Shown here one piece after another: positions 34,729 through 43,795 of a stretch of 64,000 nt of DNA. This DNA is from CAYUZU01 sp964448675 (GTDB lineage Bacteria; Planctomycetota; Phycisphaerae; UBA1845; Fen-1342), in contig CAYUZU010000006.1 of the NCBI GenBank assembly GCA_964448675.1, positions 181,214 to 245,213 of the forward strand. The letters run 5' to 3'. The first letter of the stretch is position 1. Every line of letters begins with the position of its first letter. Made by a program: the position numbers and the translations under genes. The notes below the pieces were generated by a model. It saw only the letters and a program-made list of their open reading frames with translations. It made no database searches and was not told the DNA's origin.

Positions 34729-34875
34729 ATGAAGATTCGTGAAATACGGCTTCGGCCGTATCGCCGCGGTCAGGGTGTGGTCCTGCGCGGCGTTGGACTA
34801 TTTCTGCATTGTTTGTCTGGAAGAGGCCCGCAGGTTGGGCCGAACAAGCTTCACTTCAAAGGAGGCAGGGCATGA
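34729..34875 (+). CDS. Possible 48-residue leader ORF overlapping the next gene start
   Basis: A small frame starts at ATG 34729 and ends at a TGA that overlaps the ATG of the 34872 gene (ATGA). The peptide is basic with a hydrophobic centre (MKIREIRLRPYRRG, VVLRGVGLFLHCLSG). A strong AGGAGG lies 15 bases before the ATG, longer than ideal. A very stable hairpin with a C(UUCG)G tetraloop (34744-34761) lies inside it. Coupled translation could control the large gene. It may equally be an untranslated leader with a chance frame. Confidence 0.35.
   Translation: MKIREIRLRPYRRGQGVVLRGVGLFLHCLSGRGPQVGPNKLHFKGGRA
34744..34761 (+). promoter_or_regulatory. UUCG-tetraloop hairpin in the mRNA leader
   Basis: A perfect 7-bp stem (ATACGGC with GCCGTAT) closed by the TTCG tetraloop lies about 110 bases upstream of the repeat-protein start. 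C(UUCG)G loops are exceptionally stable in RNA. It is too early and lacks a T-run to be a terminator, so it may stabilise or regulate the leader. Confidence 0.5.
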
Positions 34876-37800
34876 AGATGAGCAGAGTCTGTATTGTTAG
34901 CGCGTTGGTACTGTGTACCAGCGTGCTGGTGGCTTATGCCGCGGGCCCCGTGGATAAGCCCACCACAGCCGCCGTCGAGTCGGCGGGGCTGACCGCGAAA
35001 GACATCGCGGTCAAGAAAACTGCGGTTCCCACCGTCAAGACGCGACCCACCGAGCTGTCCGCCCAGCAAGCGGCGCAGCCGCAGTTGGCTCGCGCGGCGC
35101 TGGGGGCCGTCACCCGCGAGTGTGGTCCCGGCGAGGTCGCGATCACGATCGAGATCATGACCGACGATTACGGCAGCGAGACGAGCTGGGAAGTCACGAA
35201 CGCCGATACCGGCGACGTGATCTGTGAAGGCCCGGCCACGGCTTATGAAAGCAACACCCTCTACACCGAGGAATGCTGCGTCGATCCCGCTGGCTGCTAC
35301 AACTTCACCATCTTCGATTCGTTTGGCGACGGCATCTGCTGTTCCTACGGCGAAGGCTATTACAACGTGTACTACGATAGCACGTTGGTCGGTAGCGGTG
35401 GTGAGTTCGGCACCGACGAGTCGATCCTTTTCATCGGCGACGGCTGTGGCGACCCGACGGGCGCCTGCTGCGTCGATGGCGTGTGTGTCGGCACGATCAC
35501 CGAGGCCGAGTGCGATGCGCAGGGTGGCGAGTGGTACATTGGCGAGAACTGCGACACGTTCGTCTGCCCGCTGCCGCCGCCCGAGTGCCCGGAGAACACC
35601 CTCTTCGGCCAGGCGGTTCACCTGCCGGACGGGGATTGGGCGTTCAGCAACAGCGATTTGGCCGCCGAGTACATCATCTACGAGTCGTTCAGTGGTGTGG
35701 GCGGTTCGATTTGTGATGTCCACTTCTGGGGCCTGAGCCTGTTGTTCGACGCTGGCTGGTTTGACTGCCCCGGCGAGGATCCCTTCACGATCGAGGTCAC
35801 GTTCTACGCGGACGACGCCGGCGCGCCTGGCGCGGTCGCGTGTGGTCCTTACACGGTGGACGTCGTCGGCACGCCGACCGGCCTGCTGTATGCCGGTTTC
35901 GAGATGTTGGAGTATGACATCATCCTGAACCCGTGCTGCTCGCTGGCCGAGGGCTGGGTCTCGATCCAGGGCGTCAGCTTGGGCGACCCCGACGACTGCT
36001 TCTTCCTGTGGGGCAGCTCGCCGACGGGCGACGGCAGCTCGATCCAGATCGACCTTTCCACCGGTCTGCCGGTGGAGCCCGCACCGGTCGACCGCGCGGT
36101 CTGCCTGACCGGCAGCTTCGAGCCGGGTGCCTGCTGCGATCCGTTCACTGGCGACTGCCAGGACAACGTCGAGTTCGAGAACTGCACCTACGCCGAGTTC
36201 TACCCTGGTCAGACCTGCCTCGAGATCAACTGTGGCGGCGACCCGGGTGCCTGCTGTGACGACCTCACGGGCGACTGCGTCGACGATGTGCTGGCGGCCA
36301 ACTGTGCCGGCCGGTTCGCCGAAGGCGTGCTCTGCAACGACCTGCAGCCGCCTTGCGGTACGATCGTCGGTGCCTGCTGCTACGACGATGCGACCTGCGA
36401 GGTCATCACCGAGGCCGACTGCGTGGCCAACGGTGGCCTGTGGCTCGGTGCGGACACCACCTGTGACATGTGCCCCTGCATCGTGCCGTGCCCCGCGGGC
36501 GGCATCGTCGAGGGTGAGCCCTGCGGCGACGACGTCAACGGTGGCTGCAACATGGACGTCCCGACGTTCGAGCCGATCGCCTGTGGCGACACCATCTGCG
36601 GTACCACCTGGGCCGACGGTGGCACGCGTGACACCGACTGGTTCGAGTTGGTCCTGACCGAGCCGGCGGTTCTGACGATTACCGCCGAGGCCGAGGCCGA
36701 GTTCGTGTTTGGTGTGATTGAGCAGATCGTGACGGGCGTCCCCGGTTGCGACAACATCACGGGCAGCATCAGCCCGTACCTGGTGATCGGCGAGTGCGAG
36801 GAAGGCGTCATTACGACGGAATGCCTCCCGGCCGGCACGTATTACCTGTTCGCGGGTCTGACGGTCTATGAAGGTCTGCCCTGCGACGTTCGTTACACGC
36901 TGAGCGTGGCTTGCGACAGCCCGTGCGATGTGCCGACGGGTGCCTGCTGCTTCCAGGACGGGAGCTGCCAGGACCTGACGTCGGTCGATTGCTTCAACGC
37001 CGGCGGCAACTACCAGGGCAACGGCACCGACTGTGCGACGACCGTCTGCCCGATCGAGGGCATGGACGAGTGCGCCGATGCCGAGCTGCTGAGCGTTCCG
37101 GACAGCGTTGTCCGCTCGAACAACCTGGCGACCGACGACATCGTCACGCCGTGCGGCGTGTCGAGTGGTCCGTGGCACAACGTCTGGTTCGCGGTGGAAG
37201 GCACCGGCAACACCATGACGGCCACGACCTGCAACCCGGATCTCTACGAGTTCGACACCAAGATCTCGGTGTTCTGTGGTGCCTGCGACTACCTGATCTG
37301 CGTCGGCGGCAACGACGACAGCTGCACGGGTGGTGCCAGCGGCCTGCTGAGCACGGTGACCTGGTGCTCGGAAGCCGGCGTGATGTACTACATCACGGTT
37401 GGCGGTTACTCGTCGGGGACGGCGACCGGTGCGTTCCAGCTCGACGTCTTTGACGACGGCGTGGCCTGCACTGGCGCGATCGACTGCACGTTGCCGACCG
37501 GCGCCTGCTGCGTTGGTGCGGTCTGCTCGGTCGAGACCCCGCTTGATTGTGCCGATCTGGGTGGCGACTGGCTGGGCGAGGGCACCACGTGTGACCCGAA
37601 CCCGTGCACCCAGGGCGCCTGCTGCTACAACGACACGTCCTGCGAGGAGCTGCCCCAGGCCGACTGTGAGGCCAATGGCGGGACCTACCAGGGCAACGGC
37701 ACGCTGTGTGCCAACGTCGAGTGCCCGTGCGTCCTCGAGTGCCCGGCCGGCGCGCTGCTGGAAGGTGAGCCTTGCGGCGACGACACCAACGGCGGCTGCA

Positions 37801-39704
37801 ACATGGAGACCCCGACGTTCGAGCCGATCGCCTGTGGCGATGTCATCTGCGGCACCACGTGGGCCCAGGGTGGCACGCGTGACACCGACTGGTACGAGAT
37901 CACCGTGACCGAGCCGACCCGCTTCACCCTCACGGGTGTCTGCGAAGAGGCGCTTGTCATCGGTATGCTCGAGCAGATCGTTCCGGGTGTCCCGGGTTGT
38001 GACAACCTGACCGGCTCCCTCGCCCCGTACCTGGTCACCGAAGGCCCGTGCGCCGAAGGTGTGGTCGTTTCGGGTTGCCTGGATGCGGGCACCTACTACT
38101 TCTTCGCCGGTCTGACCGTCTATGACGGCCTGCCCTGCGACGTCAACTACATCCTGAGCCTCGAGTGCGAGGCCCCGTGCGTGATCATGGGCGCCTGCTG
38201 CTTCGAGGACCAGAGCTGTGAAGACCTGACCGAGGATGCTTGTGTCGCCGCCGGTGGCATGTACATGGGTGACAACACCAACTGTGCGACCACGATTTGC
38301 CCGAGTGAGGGTGACAACTGCGACGATCCGTTCGTGATCGGTCCGCTGTCGGGTGCGGATCTGCCGTACACCGACACGAACTACACCTGCGGGCGGCAGG
38401 ACTTCTATGAGGACACCTGTCTCGGGTCGTACGACGGTGGCGAGGAGATGATCTACGAGCTCATCCTCGCCGAGGACATGGCCCTCGACATCACGCTCGA
38501 TCCGATGGGGCTCAACTGGAGCGGTATCGGCATTGGCGATACCTGCCCGATTGGCGCGGCGTGCATCGATTACAGCACGGCCGGCTTCTCGAGTGAGCCG
38601 CACGGGATCGAGTGCCTGTTCCTGACGGCTGGCACGTACTACATCCACGTCGACACGTGGCCCAGCCCGGACTGCCTGCCGGAGTTCGTGCTCACCATCG
38701 AGCGCTGCATCGTTCCGGGTGCCTGCTGCGTCGGCAGCGACTGCATCCCGGACATCGGCGAGGACGAGTGTATCGCCCTGGGCGGTTACTTCCTCGGCGA
38801 AGGCACCAACTGTGGTGAGTTCACCTACGAGGCCAGCGACTGTGCCAACGCGTTCGAGGACATCTCGGGCACGGGTACGGCCCTGACGCTCGGCGATGAT
38901 TCCGGCGAGTTCGTCCCGCTCGGCTTCACGTTCAGCTTCTACGGCGTCGACTACACCGAGATCGCGGTGTGCTCGAACGGTTACCTCACGTTCAGCGATG
39001 AAGACCTCGGTGACTACACCGAGGATCCGATTCCGAACGTGGAGCTGCCGAACAACATCATCGCCCCGCTGTGGGATGACTTCAGCCCGAACAACGGCGG
39101 CACGGTCCACTACGCCACGATGGGGACCGCCCCGGATCGGTACTTCATCGCCCAGTGGACGGATGTTCCCGAGTACAGCAACACGGGTGCGAATACGTTC
39201 CAGGCGATCCTGTTCGAGGGCAGCAACTGCATCGAGTTCCGCTATGGCGACTTCCAGACCACCGACTACGTCGCCGGTGTCGAGAATGCCGACGGTACGG
39301 TCGGTCTGGATGTGAGCACGATGGTGGCCGTCGACGGCTGCATCGAGATCTGCGGCATGCCGGGCGAGAACCCGTGCATCTGTGGTGACTTCACCGGTCC
39401 TGAGGATCCGGCCGGCTCCGGCCAGTATCCGCCGGACGGTGTGGTCGACGACCTTGACTACTGGTTCCTGCTGGATGCCTTCGCTTCGTGTGCGGGTGAC
39501 GGCAGTGGCCGGTACCAGGAGATCTGCGACCTGTACGACGACGACTGCATCAACTTCGTCGACTACCAGGAGTGGATCCTGTGCTACCGCGAGGCGAATG
39601 GTCGCGACTTCCAGCGTCCGTCGCCGAACGACGACAGCGGTATGCTCAAGGAGAGCCCGCAGGGCCCGGCGCCCGTTCAGCAGAAGGGCGTCAGCAAGCG
39701 CTAA
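34872..39704 (+). CDS. Secreted 1610-residue Cys-rich GACC-repeat protein with dockerin-like end
   Basis: The ATG at 34872 follows GGAGG and gives a signal peptide (ALVLCTSVLVAYAAG). Nine Cys-rich units, each opening with GACC, begin near residues 196, 418, 457, 500, 690, 876, 914, 1106 and 1282. The fullest have about 40 residues in the pattern GACC-x5-C-x6-C-x3-GG-x6-NGT-x-C-x4-C. Units 4 and 7 are each followed by the same module of about 140 residues (EGEPCGDD, GGCNM, GTRDTDW, GLPCD). A nidogen-like domain (about 1344-1473) and a dockerin-like end with paired Asp/Asn loops (about 1503-1573) follow. No PEP-CTERM tail is present. The role is probably structural or adhesive at the cell surface; no enzyme motif is seen. 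Confidence 0.85.
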   Translation: MKMSRVCIVSALVLCTSVLVAYAAGPVDKPTTAAVESAGLTAKDIAVKKTAVPTVKTRPTELSAQQAAQPQLARAALGAVTRECGPGEVAITIEIMTDDYGSETSWEVTNADTGDVICEGPATAYESNTLYTEECCVDPAGCYNFTIFDSFGDGICCSYGEGYYNVYYDSTLVGSGGEFGTDESILFIGDGCGDPTGACCVDGVCVGTITEAECDAQGGEWYIGENCDTFVCPLPPPECPENTLFGQAVHLPDGDWAFSNSDLAAEYIIYESFSGVGGSICDVHFWGLSLLFDAGWFDCPGEDPFTIEVTFYADDAGAPGAVACGPYTVDVVGTPTGLLYAGFEMLEYDIILNPCCSLAEGWVSIQGVSLGDPDDCFFLWGSSPTGDGSSIQIDLSTGLPVEPAPVDRAVCLTGSFEPGACCDPFTGDCQDNVEFENCTYAEFYPGQTCLEINCGGDPGACCDDLTGDCVDDVLAANCAGRFAEGVLCNDLQPPCGTIVGACCYDDATCEVITEADCVANGGLWLGADTTCDMCPCIVPCPAGGIVEGEPCGDDVNGGCNMDVPTFEPIACGDTICGTTWADGGTRDTDWFELVLTEPAVLTITAEAEAEFVFGVIEQIVTGVPGCDNITGSISPYLVIGECEEGVITTECLPAGTYYLFAGLTVYEGLPCDVRYTLSVACDSPCDVPTGACCFQDGSCQDLTSVDCFNAGGNYQGNGTDCATTVCPIEGMDECADAELLSVPDSVVRSNNLATDDIVTPCGVSSGPWHNVWFAVEGTGNTMTATTCNPDLYEFDTKISVFCGACDYLICVGGNDDSCTGGASGLLSTVTWCSEAGVMYYITVGGYSSGTATGAFQLDVFDDGVACTGAIDCTLPTGACCVGAVCSVETPLDCADLGGDWLGEGTTCDPNPCTQGACCYNDTSCEELPQADCEANGGTYQGNGTLCANVECPCVLECPAGALLEGEPCGDDTNGGCNMETPTFEPIACGDVICGTTWAQGGTRDTDWYEITVTEPTRFTLTGVCEEALVIGMLEQIVPGVPGCDNLTGSLAPYLVTEGPCAEGVVVSGCLDAGTYYFFAGLTVYDGLPCDVNYILSLECEAPCVIMGACCFEDQSCEDLTEDACVAAGGMYMGDNTNCATTICPSEGDNCDDPFVIGPLSGADLPYTDTNYTCGRQDFYEDTCLGSYDGGEEMIYELILAEDMALDITLDPMGLNWSGIGIGDTCPIGAACIDYSTAGFSSEPHGIECLFLTAGTYYIHVDTWPSPDCLPEFVLTIERCIVPGACCVGSDCIPDIGEDECIALGGYFLGEGTNCGEFTYEASDCANAFEDISGTGTALTLGDDSGEFVPLGFTFSFYGVDYTEIAVCSNGYLTFSDEDLGDYTEDPIPNVELPNNIIAPLWDDFSPNNGGTVHYATMGTAPDRYFIAQWTDVPEYSNTGANTFQAILFEGSNCIEFRYGDFQTTDYVAGVENADGTVGLDVSTMVAVDGCIEICGMPGENPCICGDFTGPEDPAGSGQYPPDGVVDDLDYWFLLDAFASCAGDGSGRYQEICDLYDDDCINFVDYQEWILCYREANGRDFQRPSPNDDSGMLKESPQGPAPVQQKGVSKR
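36491..36915 (+). repeat. Internal module A of the repeat protein
   Basis: This block of about 425 bases is paralogous to 37741-38168 within the same gene. Both translate to the same order of motifs (EGEPCGDD, NGGCNM, PTFEPIACGD, GTRDTDW, PGCDN, GLTVY, GLPCDV). Confidence 0.85.
37741..38168 (+). repeat. Internal module B of the repeat protein
   Basis: This is the second copy of module A, about 1.25 kb downstream. The N-terminal and C-terminal edges are nearly identical at the protein level, while the centre (for example AEAEAEFVFG versus GVCEEALVIG) has diverged. The pair indicates tandem duplication of a unit that includes the preceding GACC repeat. Confidence 0.85.
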
Positions 39705-39722
39705 GTGAATTGATCGGGAATT

Positions 39723-39749
39723 CGCCGGCAGTCGACACGGCTGCCGGCG
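39723..39749 (+). terminator. Hairpin after the repeat-protein gene
   Basis: A perfect 9-bp stem (39723-39731 with 39741-39749) lies 20 bases past the stop, followed by a mixed GGTTTCCCGCCTTT tract. It may terminate or attenuate transcription before the PEP-CTERM gene. Confidence 0.5.
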
Positions 39750-39853
39750 GGTTTCCCGCCTTTGGAGGACGGAGGAGCGTTTTGGAGAGCGCTCAACCTG
39801 GTACGAAATCGAAGCCATGCGAGTAAGGACTCGCACGAGGAGGATGAGGTATT

Positions 39854-40396
39854 ATGAAGATTAGAGCATTGTGTTGTACCGCTGTTCTGGCCGGACTGCT
39901 GGTAGCCGTCCCGGCGAACGCGGATGTGGCGGAAGTGTTCCCGGTCGAGATCCGCGCGATGGTTGCGCAAGATCAGCCGATCGTCGGCTGGGGCATCGAC
40001 GTCTGGCTCGACGACGGGCTGACCTACGACAGCATCGTGTTCGGTCCGGACTGGAACCAGGCCCCCGTGGACGACCCGGATCCCGATGATCCGACCGTCG
40101 ACGTCAACCTGGCGGCCTTCGGCGTCTACGCGCCGGTCGGTCTGACAGGTGACGTGCTGTTGGCGACGATGTACCTCGACGGTTGCGGCATGGTCACCCT
40201 CGGTGATCACAACGCCGACGGCGACCTGAACGAGGGCTTCCCGCTGGACCCGATGTACGGTGGGTTTGGCGACGCCGTTTATCCCGGGACCTTCGAGGCC
40301 TGTGGCGATCCGGTGACGGTTTACATCTACGTCCCCGAGCCCGCCACGATGGCCCTGTTGGCCCTCGGCGGTCTGGCGCTGCTGCGCCGCCGCTAG
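39854..40396 (+). CDS. Small secreted PEP-CTERM protein
   Basis: This encodes 180 residues. It has an N-terminal signal peptide (MKIRALCCTAVLAGLLVAVPANA) and a C-terminal sorting tail: the motif VPEPATMALLALGGLALLRRR has PEP, a hydrophobic helix and a basic end. PEP-CTERM proteins are processed by exosortase and attached to or released from the surface. The middle is beta-rich (VGWGIDVWLDDGLTYDSIVF, GDVLLATMYLDGCG) and includes DHNADGDLN, a loop with the Asp/Asn spacing of calcium sites. The strand pattern is loosely reminiscent of cohesin domains. GAGGAGG upstream supports the start. It follows the GACC-repeat gene by about 150 bases. Confidence 0.8.
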   Translation: MKIRALCCTAVLAGLLVAVPANADVAEVFPVEIRAMVAQDQPIVGWGIDVWLDDGLTYDSIVFGPDWNQAPVDDPDPDDPTVDVNLAAFGVYAPVGLTGDVLLATMYLDGCGMVTLGDHNADGDLNEGFPLDPMYGGFGDAVYPGTFEACGDPVTVYIYVPEPATMALLALGGLALLRRR

Positions 40397-40461
40397 TCTG
40401 ATCCGCTGATCGCCCGGCGCTTCCTATCCCACAGCCGGCGGTCAGCAGGCAACGCTCATTC

Positions 40462-40498
40462 ACAGGCCGCGTCCTGGCTTCCACAGGGCGCGGCCTGT
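40462..40498 (+). terminator. Terminator after the PEP-CTERM gene
   Basis: A perfect 10-bp stem (40462-40471 with 40489-40498) with a 17-base loop lies 65 bases past the PEP-CTERM stop, followed by TCCTTG. It also lies beyond the end of the convergent minus-strand gene at 40653. The rest of 40397-40652 shows no gene. Confidence 0.65.
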
Positions 40499-40652
40499 TC
40501 CTTGCGCGAACCGGCGCGACGCAGGGTTGCGGCACAGCGGGCCACCAGCCGCCGAAATCGGCGCCACGGGTGCCACCCCTCGGTTGCTCCGGGCGCGCAC
40601 CAGGAGCTCGCCCGCGTGCAGCGGCGAGAGAATCGGCGTCGGCGGCTCCGCG

Positions 40653-42161
40653 TCAGGCGTTGGTGTAGCGCGTTGCCCGCAGCAGCGCCCGGATGTGCAG
40701 CAGCCAGAGGAGCAGGGCGATGCCGAACGGGCCCCAGCCGATGACGAGCCACAGCGTCTCCCAATCGGTCTTGCCCAGCATCCACAGCGTGACCGCCCCC
40801 CGCGGTTGCCAGTGAACGGCGACATAGTGACCCCACCACGCCGCTGCCACCAGCAGCCCCGCCGGCAATACCAGGAACCCGCTGCCGTATGCCACGATCA
40901 GGCCGCGTCGCGCCGGCTGGGCCCAGCCGCCCAGCGTGACCAGCGCACCGACCAGGACGACGGCCCCCGCGGCGGTCAATGTCGCCACGCCCCAGGTATT
41001 CAGCACCACGACGGCCTGGGCCACGCGAAACCAGAGCTCGGCCTCGACCTGCGGCCGCATGCCGTAGCGGCTCTGTGATACCTGTGCGCTCGCAAGGCCC
41101 TCCAGCCACCAGTTCGGCAGTACCAGTGGCAGCAATCCCAGCGCGACCAACCCCACCGTCATGCAGCTCAGCAGCGCGAACGCTCGCGCATGGCCATGCC
41201 CGTGCTGCACGCACAAATGGCGTGCGAAACGCCGCGGCCAGAGGCTGCGCCAGAGTGTGACGAAGTACGCCCGCAAGCGTCCCCGCCAGCGGGCGCGTGC
41301 GAAGGCCGGCGGCCGGCGATGTTCGGGCAACGAATCGCGCACCGCCCGGCCGCACTCGGGGCAGCGCCCGTCGACCGGCAGCATCGCGAGCTGGTAGGCG
41401 CACTGCTCGCAGCGCAGCGGGCGCTCTTCGTACGCCGGCCCCAGCGGCGGGCCGGCATAGCGCAGCCCCCAGCGTTGCAGGTAGATGATCAAGGCCCCGC
41501 CCCAGATCATGAATGCCACACCTGTGGGCATGCTGGCATAGTAGCCCAGAATGCTCGCCGGGAGCATCAGGAATGGCAATATCCACAGCGTAACGCTGCT
41601 CCACAGCAGCAGCTTGACGCTGCGCAGGTAAAGCGTGCGGCGGCGCTCGCCGCTGGCAATCCACGGCATGAGCGGCATCGCGGCCAGCCAGGGGCCGAGC
41701 TGCGCCGCGCCCACCACGGTCGCACCTTGGATCAGTGTGTCGACGTCCTGGCTGCTGGCCATCAGGAACAGCACGGCATGGGCGGCCGGCACGGCGATGA
41801 AATCGCCCGCCGAGAGGTTCTGTTGCGTGAAACCGAGCCAGAGGTCGGCAAGCTGCAACGGCTGATACAACGTACCTGCGCGCGCTAATCCGATCGACGT
41901 GCTTACATGAAACGCGATCAGGTACAGCAGCGCCCAGCCGAACCAGTTTGCGACATACGCCGCCAGAAAGCTCGACGCGGTGAGCCGCGGCCCGAACCGC
42001 TTCGGCAGGACCAGCGCCGCCAGCGCGACCAGGGGGGCGAAGAGGAAGTACACGCGGCGGGTGGGTACGGGCGCGGGCGCGCTCGGCGGGAGCGTGCCGT
42101 CGATGAGCGGCGGCGCGGCGTCGGGCGCGCCGCCGGTGCGACTGTCGGGGGCGGATTGCAT
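40653..42161 (-). CDS. Multi-helix membrane protein with a zinc ribbon
   Basis: This encodes 502 residues. About five N-terminal and four C-terminal hydrophobic helices flank a central cytoplasmic region. In that region a zinc ribbon is formed by RCEQCAYQLAMLPVDGRCPECG (about residues 247-270), a small motif seen in many planctomycete membrane proteins of unknown role. The N-terminal 35 residues are Pro/Ala-rich. It follows the 42176-43795 gene by 14 bases on the same strand, and the two probably form an operon. No catalytic motif was found. Confidence 0.7.
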   Translation of the reverse strand: MQSAPDSRTGGAPDAAPPLIDGTLPPSAPAPVPTRRVYFLFAPLVALAALVLPKRFGPRLTASSFLAAYVANWFGWALLYLIAFHVSTSIGLARAGTLYQPLQLADLWLGFTQQNLSAGDFIAVPAAHAVLFLMASSQDVDTLIQGATVVGAAQLGPWLAAMPLMPWIASGERRRTLYLRSVKLLLWSSVTLWILPFLMLPASILGYYASMPTGVAFMIWGGALIIYLQRWGLRYAGPPLGPAYEERPLRCEQCAYQLAMLPVDGRCPECGRAVRDSLPEHRRPPAFARARWRGRLRAYFVTLWRSLWPRRFARHLCVQHGHGHARAFALLSCMTVGLVALGLLPLVLPNWWLEGLASAQVSQSRYGMRPQVEAELWFRVAQAVVVLNTWGVATLTAAGAVVLVGALVTLGGWAQPARRGLIVAYGSGFLVLPAGLLVAAAWWGHYVAVHWQPRGAVTLWMLGKTDWETLWLVIGWGPFGIALLLWLLHIRALLRATRYTNA

Positions 42162-42175
42162 TCAGGTCACCAGTG

Positions 42176-43795
42176 TCACTCGTCGCGGGCCGGTGTATAC
42201 AGCGCTTCGATGGGGCGGCCATCGACATGCCGCGGCCGATCGTCAGCCGCTCCAAGGCCCAGCCAGTAGGGCTCGTCCAATCGCGAGTGCCACAGTCGTC
42301 TCGCGAAATCCTCCGGGGACTCGGCTTCAGCGTTCAGCTCCTCTGCCCGCTTGGATGTGATGTAGACGTACGGCTCGTTGGTGAGGCTGTCGCGCGGCAC
42401 GGCCGCGAGGAAGTCTGGTGGCAGTGCATCGAGCGTCGCGGGGAGCCTGTCGTGCTTGTGCCGGTGGGCCGACAAAGCCAGTATGACGACCAGCGCGTGA
42501 CGCTCGGCCACGCGCCACGGAATATCCGACCCCTGGGCCCGCAGCCGCGCCAATACGCGGGCCGCCGGTCCGGCCAGGTCATCGCTGGGCCACGGCACCG
42601 TGAAGCCCAGGTCGCGGCACCCGGTTGTTGGCAGAATGGCGTGCGACCGCATGATGGGGAGGCTGTGGTCGATCGGCTGCGTCGCCAGCTCCTCCACGGC
42701 CCGGGCCAGGTGCTGGTCGATCTTGGCACGCGTTGCGGCCCGGCTGTGAAACGGCAGCGAGAGGAGGTTCCACGCCGAGTGTCGCGGTAGCGCGCTCTCG
42801 AGCCGTTGCCAACCCAAGTGGTAATGGTCCAATTCGAGCGCCGGGCCCGTGTGACTGAGCACGAGCCAGCCGCGGTCGCGCCCGATGTCTGTGTAGTACC
42901 AATCGAGGAACGCGTCGAGTTCAGGAGGCAGGCCCGCGCGGTCACGCAGTTCATCGGCCACGGTTGTTGCCGTTTCATCCTCAATGAATCGAATGAGATC
43001 GGCCGCAATTGCCGGCGGAAACGCGTGTTCGCGGGCGAGGAAGCCGAGCTCGTGAACTGGCGGGGTGGCGGTTTCCTCGTCGTGGAACCAAGTGGCCTTG
43101 GGCGGGTTTTGGAAGCGCCGTTGGTACCGCTCGAGTCGCAACGCCGCCTTGAAGTCCTCCATTGCGGCGGCGAAGTCTCGGTCGCGCTCGATCCGCAGGC
43201 GACCGCGGGCTGTCAGCGTCACAATGGCACGCTTGTAGAGATTGGTCATGTCCCTGCGCGAGGGCGGTGCGAGCATCCACGTCCCGCCAGCTGGTTCCGG
43301 CTCCCAGCGGACCGGCATGCCCGGTGTCAGCGCCGCCACGTCTGCGCACAGGCGGTGCAGTTCGTCGAGCCGGGTCGCGACTGCCGGTTGCGACAGATGC
43401 TGGCGAATTGCATTCACGTTTGGTGAACCAGGTGCCCAGCGATAGGGAAGTGCGTGCGCTAGCTGGTCGCCGTCGTAAGGCCGAGGGTTTGGCAGTGAGG
43501 TCAGTGCTGGCAGTCCCTGTAAGACGTCGTACAGCGCATCGATCTTGTCTTGCGCCTCGGCGACGCGGGCGAGGCCGTTGTCCTGGTACGCCGGCGGGAC
43601 CTTCGTGAGCCGGGCGTAGGCATACCAGGCGACCCACGCCGCCGCGAGCAGCCAGACGGCGCGACGCGCGCGGCGGTGGCGGCCCCGGCCGGCTGGGCGC
43701 GCGGTGCTGTTTCTGGCCGCCGGAGGCGCGCTCCCCGCGCCCGCGGTGGACGTGGCGCCATTCGCACCGATGTCATTGCGGTCATGGGCGGTCAT
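42176..43795 (-). CDS. Single-helix membrane protein, unknown function
   Basis: This encodes 539 residues. A basic, Ala/Pro-rich N-terminus precedes one hydrophobic helix (about residues 46-62); the remainder is probably outside the cytoplasm. The body is mainly helical with an aromatic-rich area (FLDWYYTDIGRDRGWLVLSHTG) and a C-terminal PATLDALPPDFLAAVPRDSLTN motif. That last motif recalls the ends of pseudopilin-like or planctomycete hypothetical proteins in which a short sequence describes an expected property, but I cannot name the family. The ATG at 43795 has no strong ribosome site, so the exact start is uncertain. It is divergent from the 44223 gene. Confidence 0.65.
   Translation of the reverse strand: MTAHDRNDIGANGATSTAGAGSAPPAARNSTARPAGRGRHRRARRAVWLLAAAWVAWYAYARLTKVPPAYQDNGLARVAEAQDKIDALYDVLQGLPALTSLPNPRPYDGDQLAHALPYRWAPGSPNVNAIRQHLSQPAVATRLDELHRLCADVAALTPGMPVRWEPEPAGGTWMLAPPSRRDMTNLYKRAIVTLTARGRLRIERDRDFAAAMEDFKAALRLERYQRRFQNPPKATWFHDEETATPPVHELGFLAREHAFPPAIAADLIRFIEDETATTVADELRDRAGLPPELDAFLDWYYTDIGRDRGWLVLSHTGPALELDHYHLGWQRLESALPRHSAWNLLSLPFHSRAATRAKIDQHLARAVEELATQPIDHSLPIMRSHAILPTTGCRDLGFTVPWPSDDLAGPAARVLARLRAQGSDIPWRVAERHALVVILALSAHRHKHDRLPATLDALPPDFLAAVPRDSLTNEPYVYITSKRAEELNAEAESPEDFARRLWHSRLDEPYWLGLGAADDRPRHVDGRPIEALYTPARDE

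Noticed and set aside
34851..39836. 1661-codon open frame antisense to the repeat-protein gene
   Set aside because: It has no signal peptide, no domain and no ribosome site, and its composition (Asp, Val, Arg, Ala-rich) is the usual mirror of a GC-biased coding strand.
40456..42255. 599-codon frame overlapping the zinc-ribbon protein gene
   Set aside because: It is a shadow of the 40653-42161 gene in another frame, Arg/Ala-rich and without domains.
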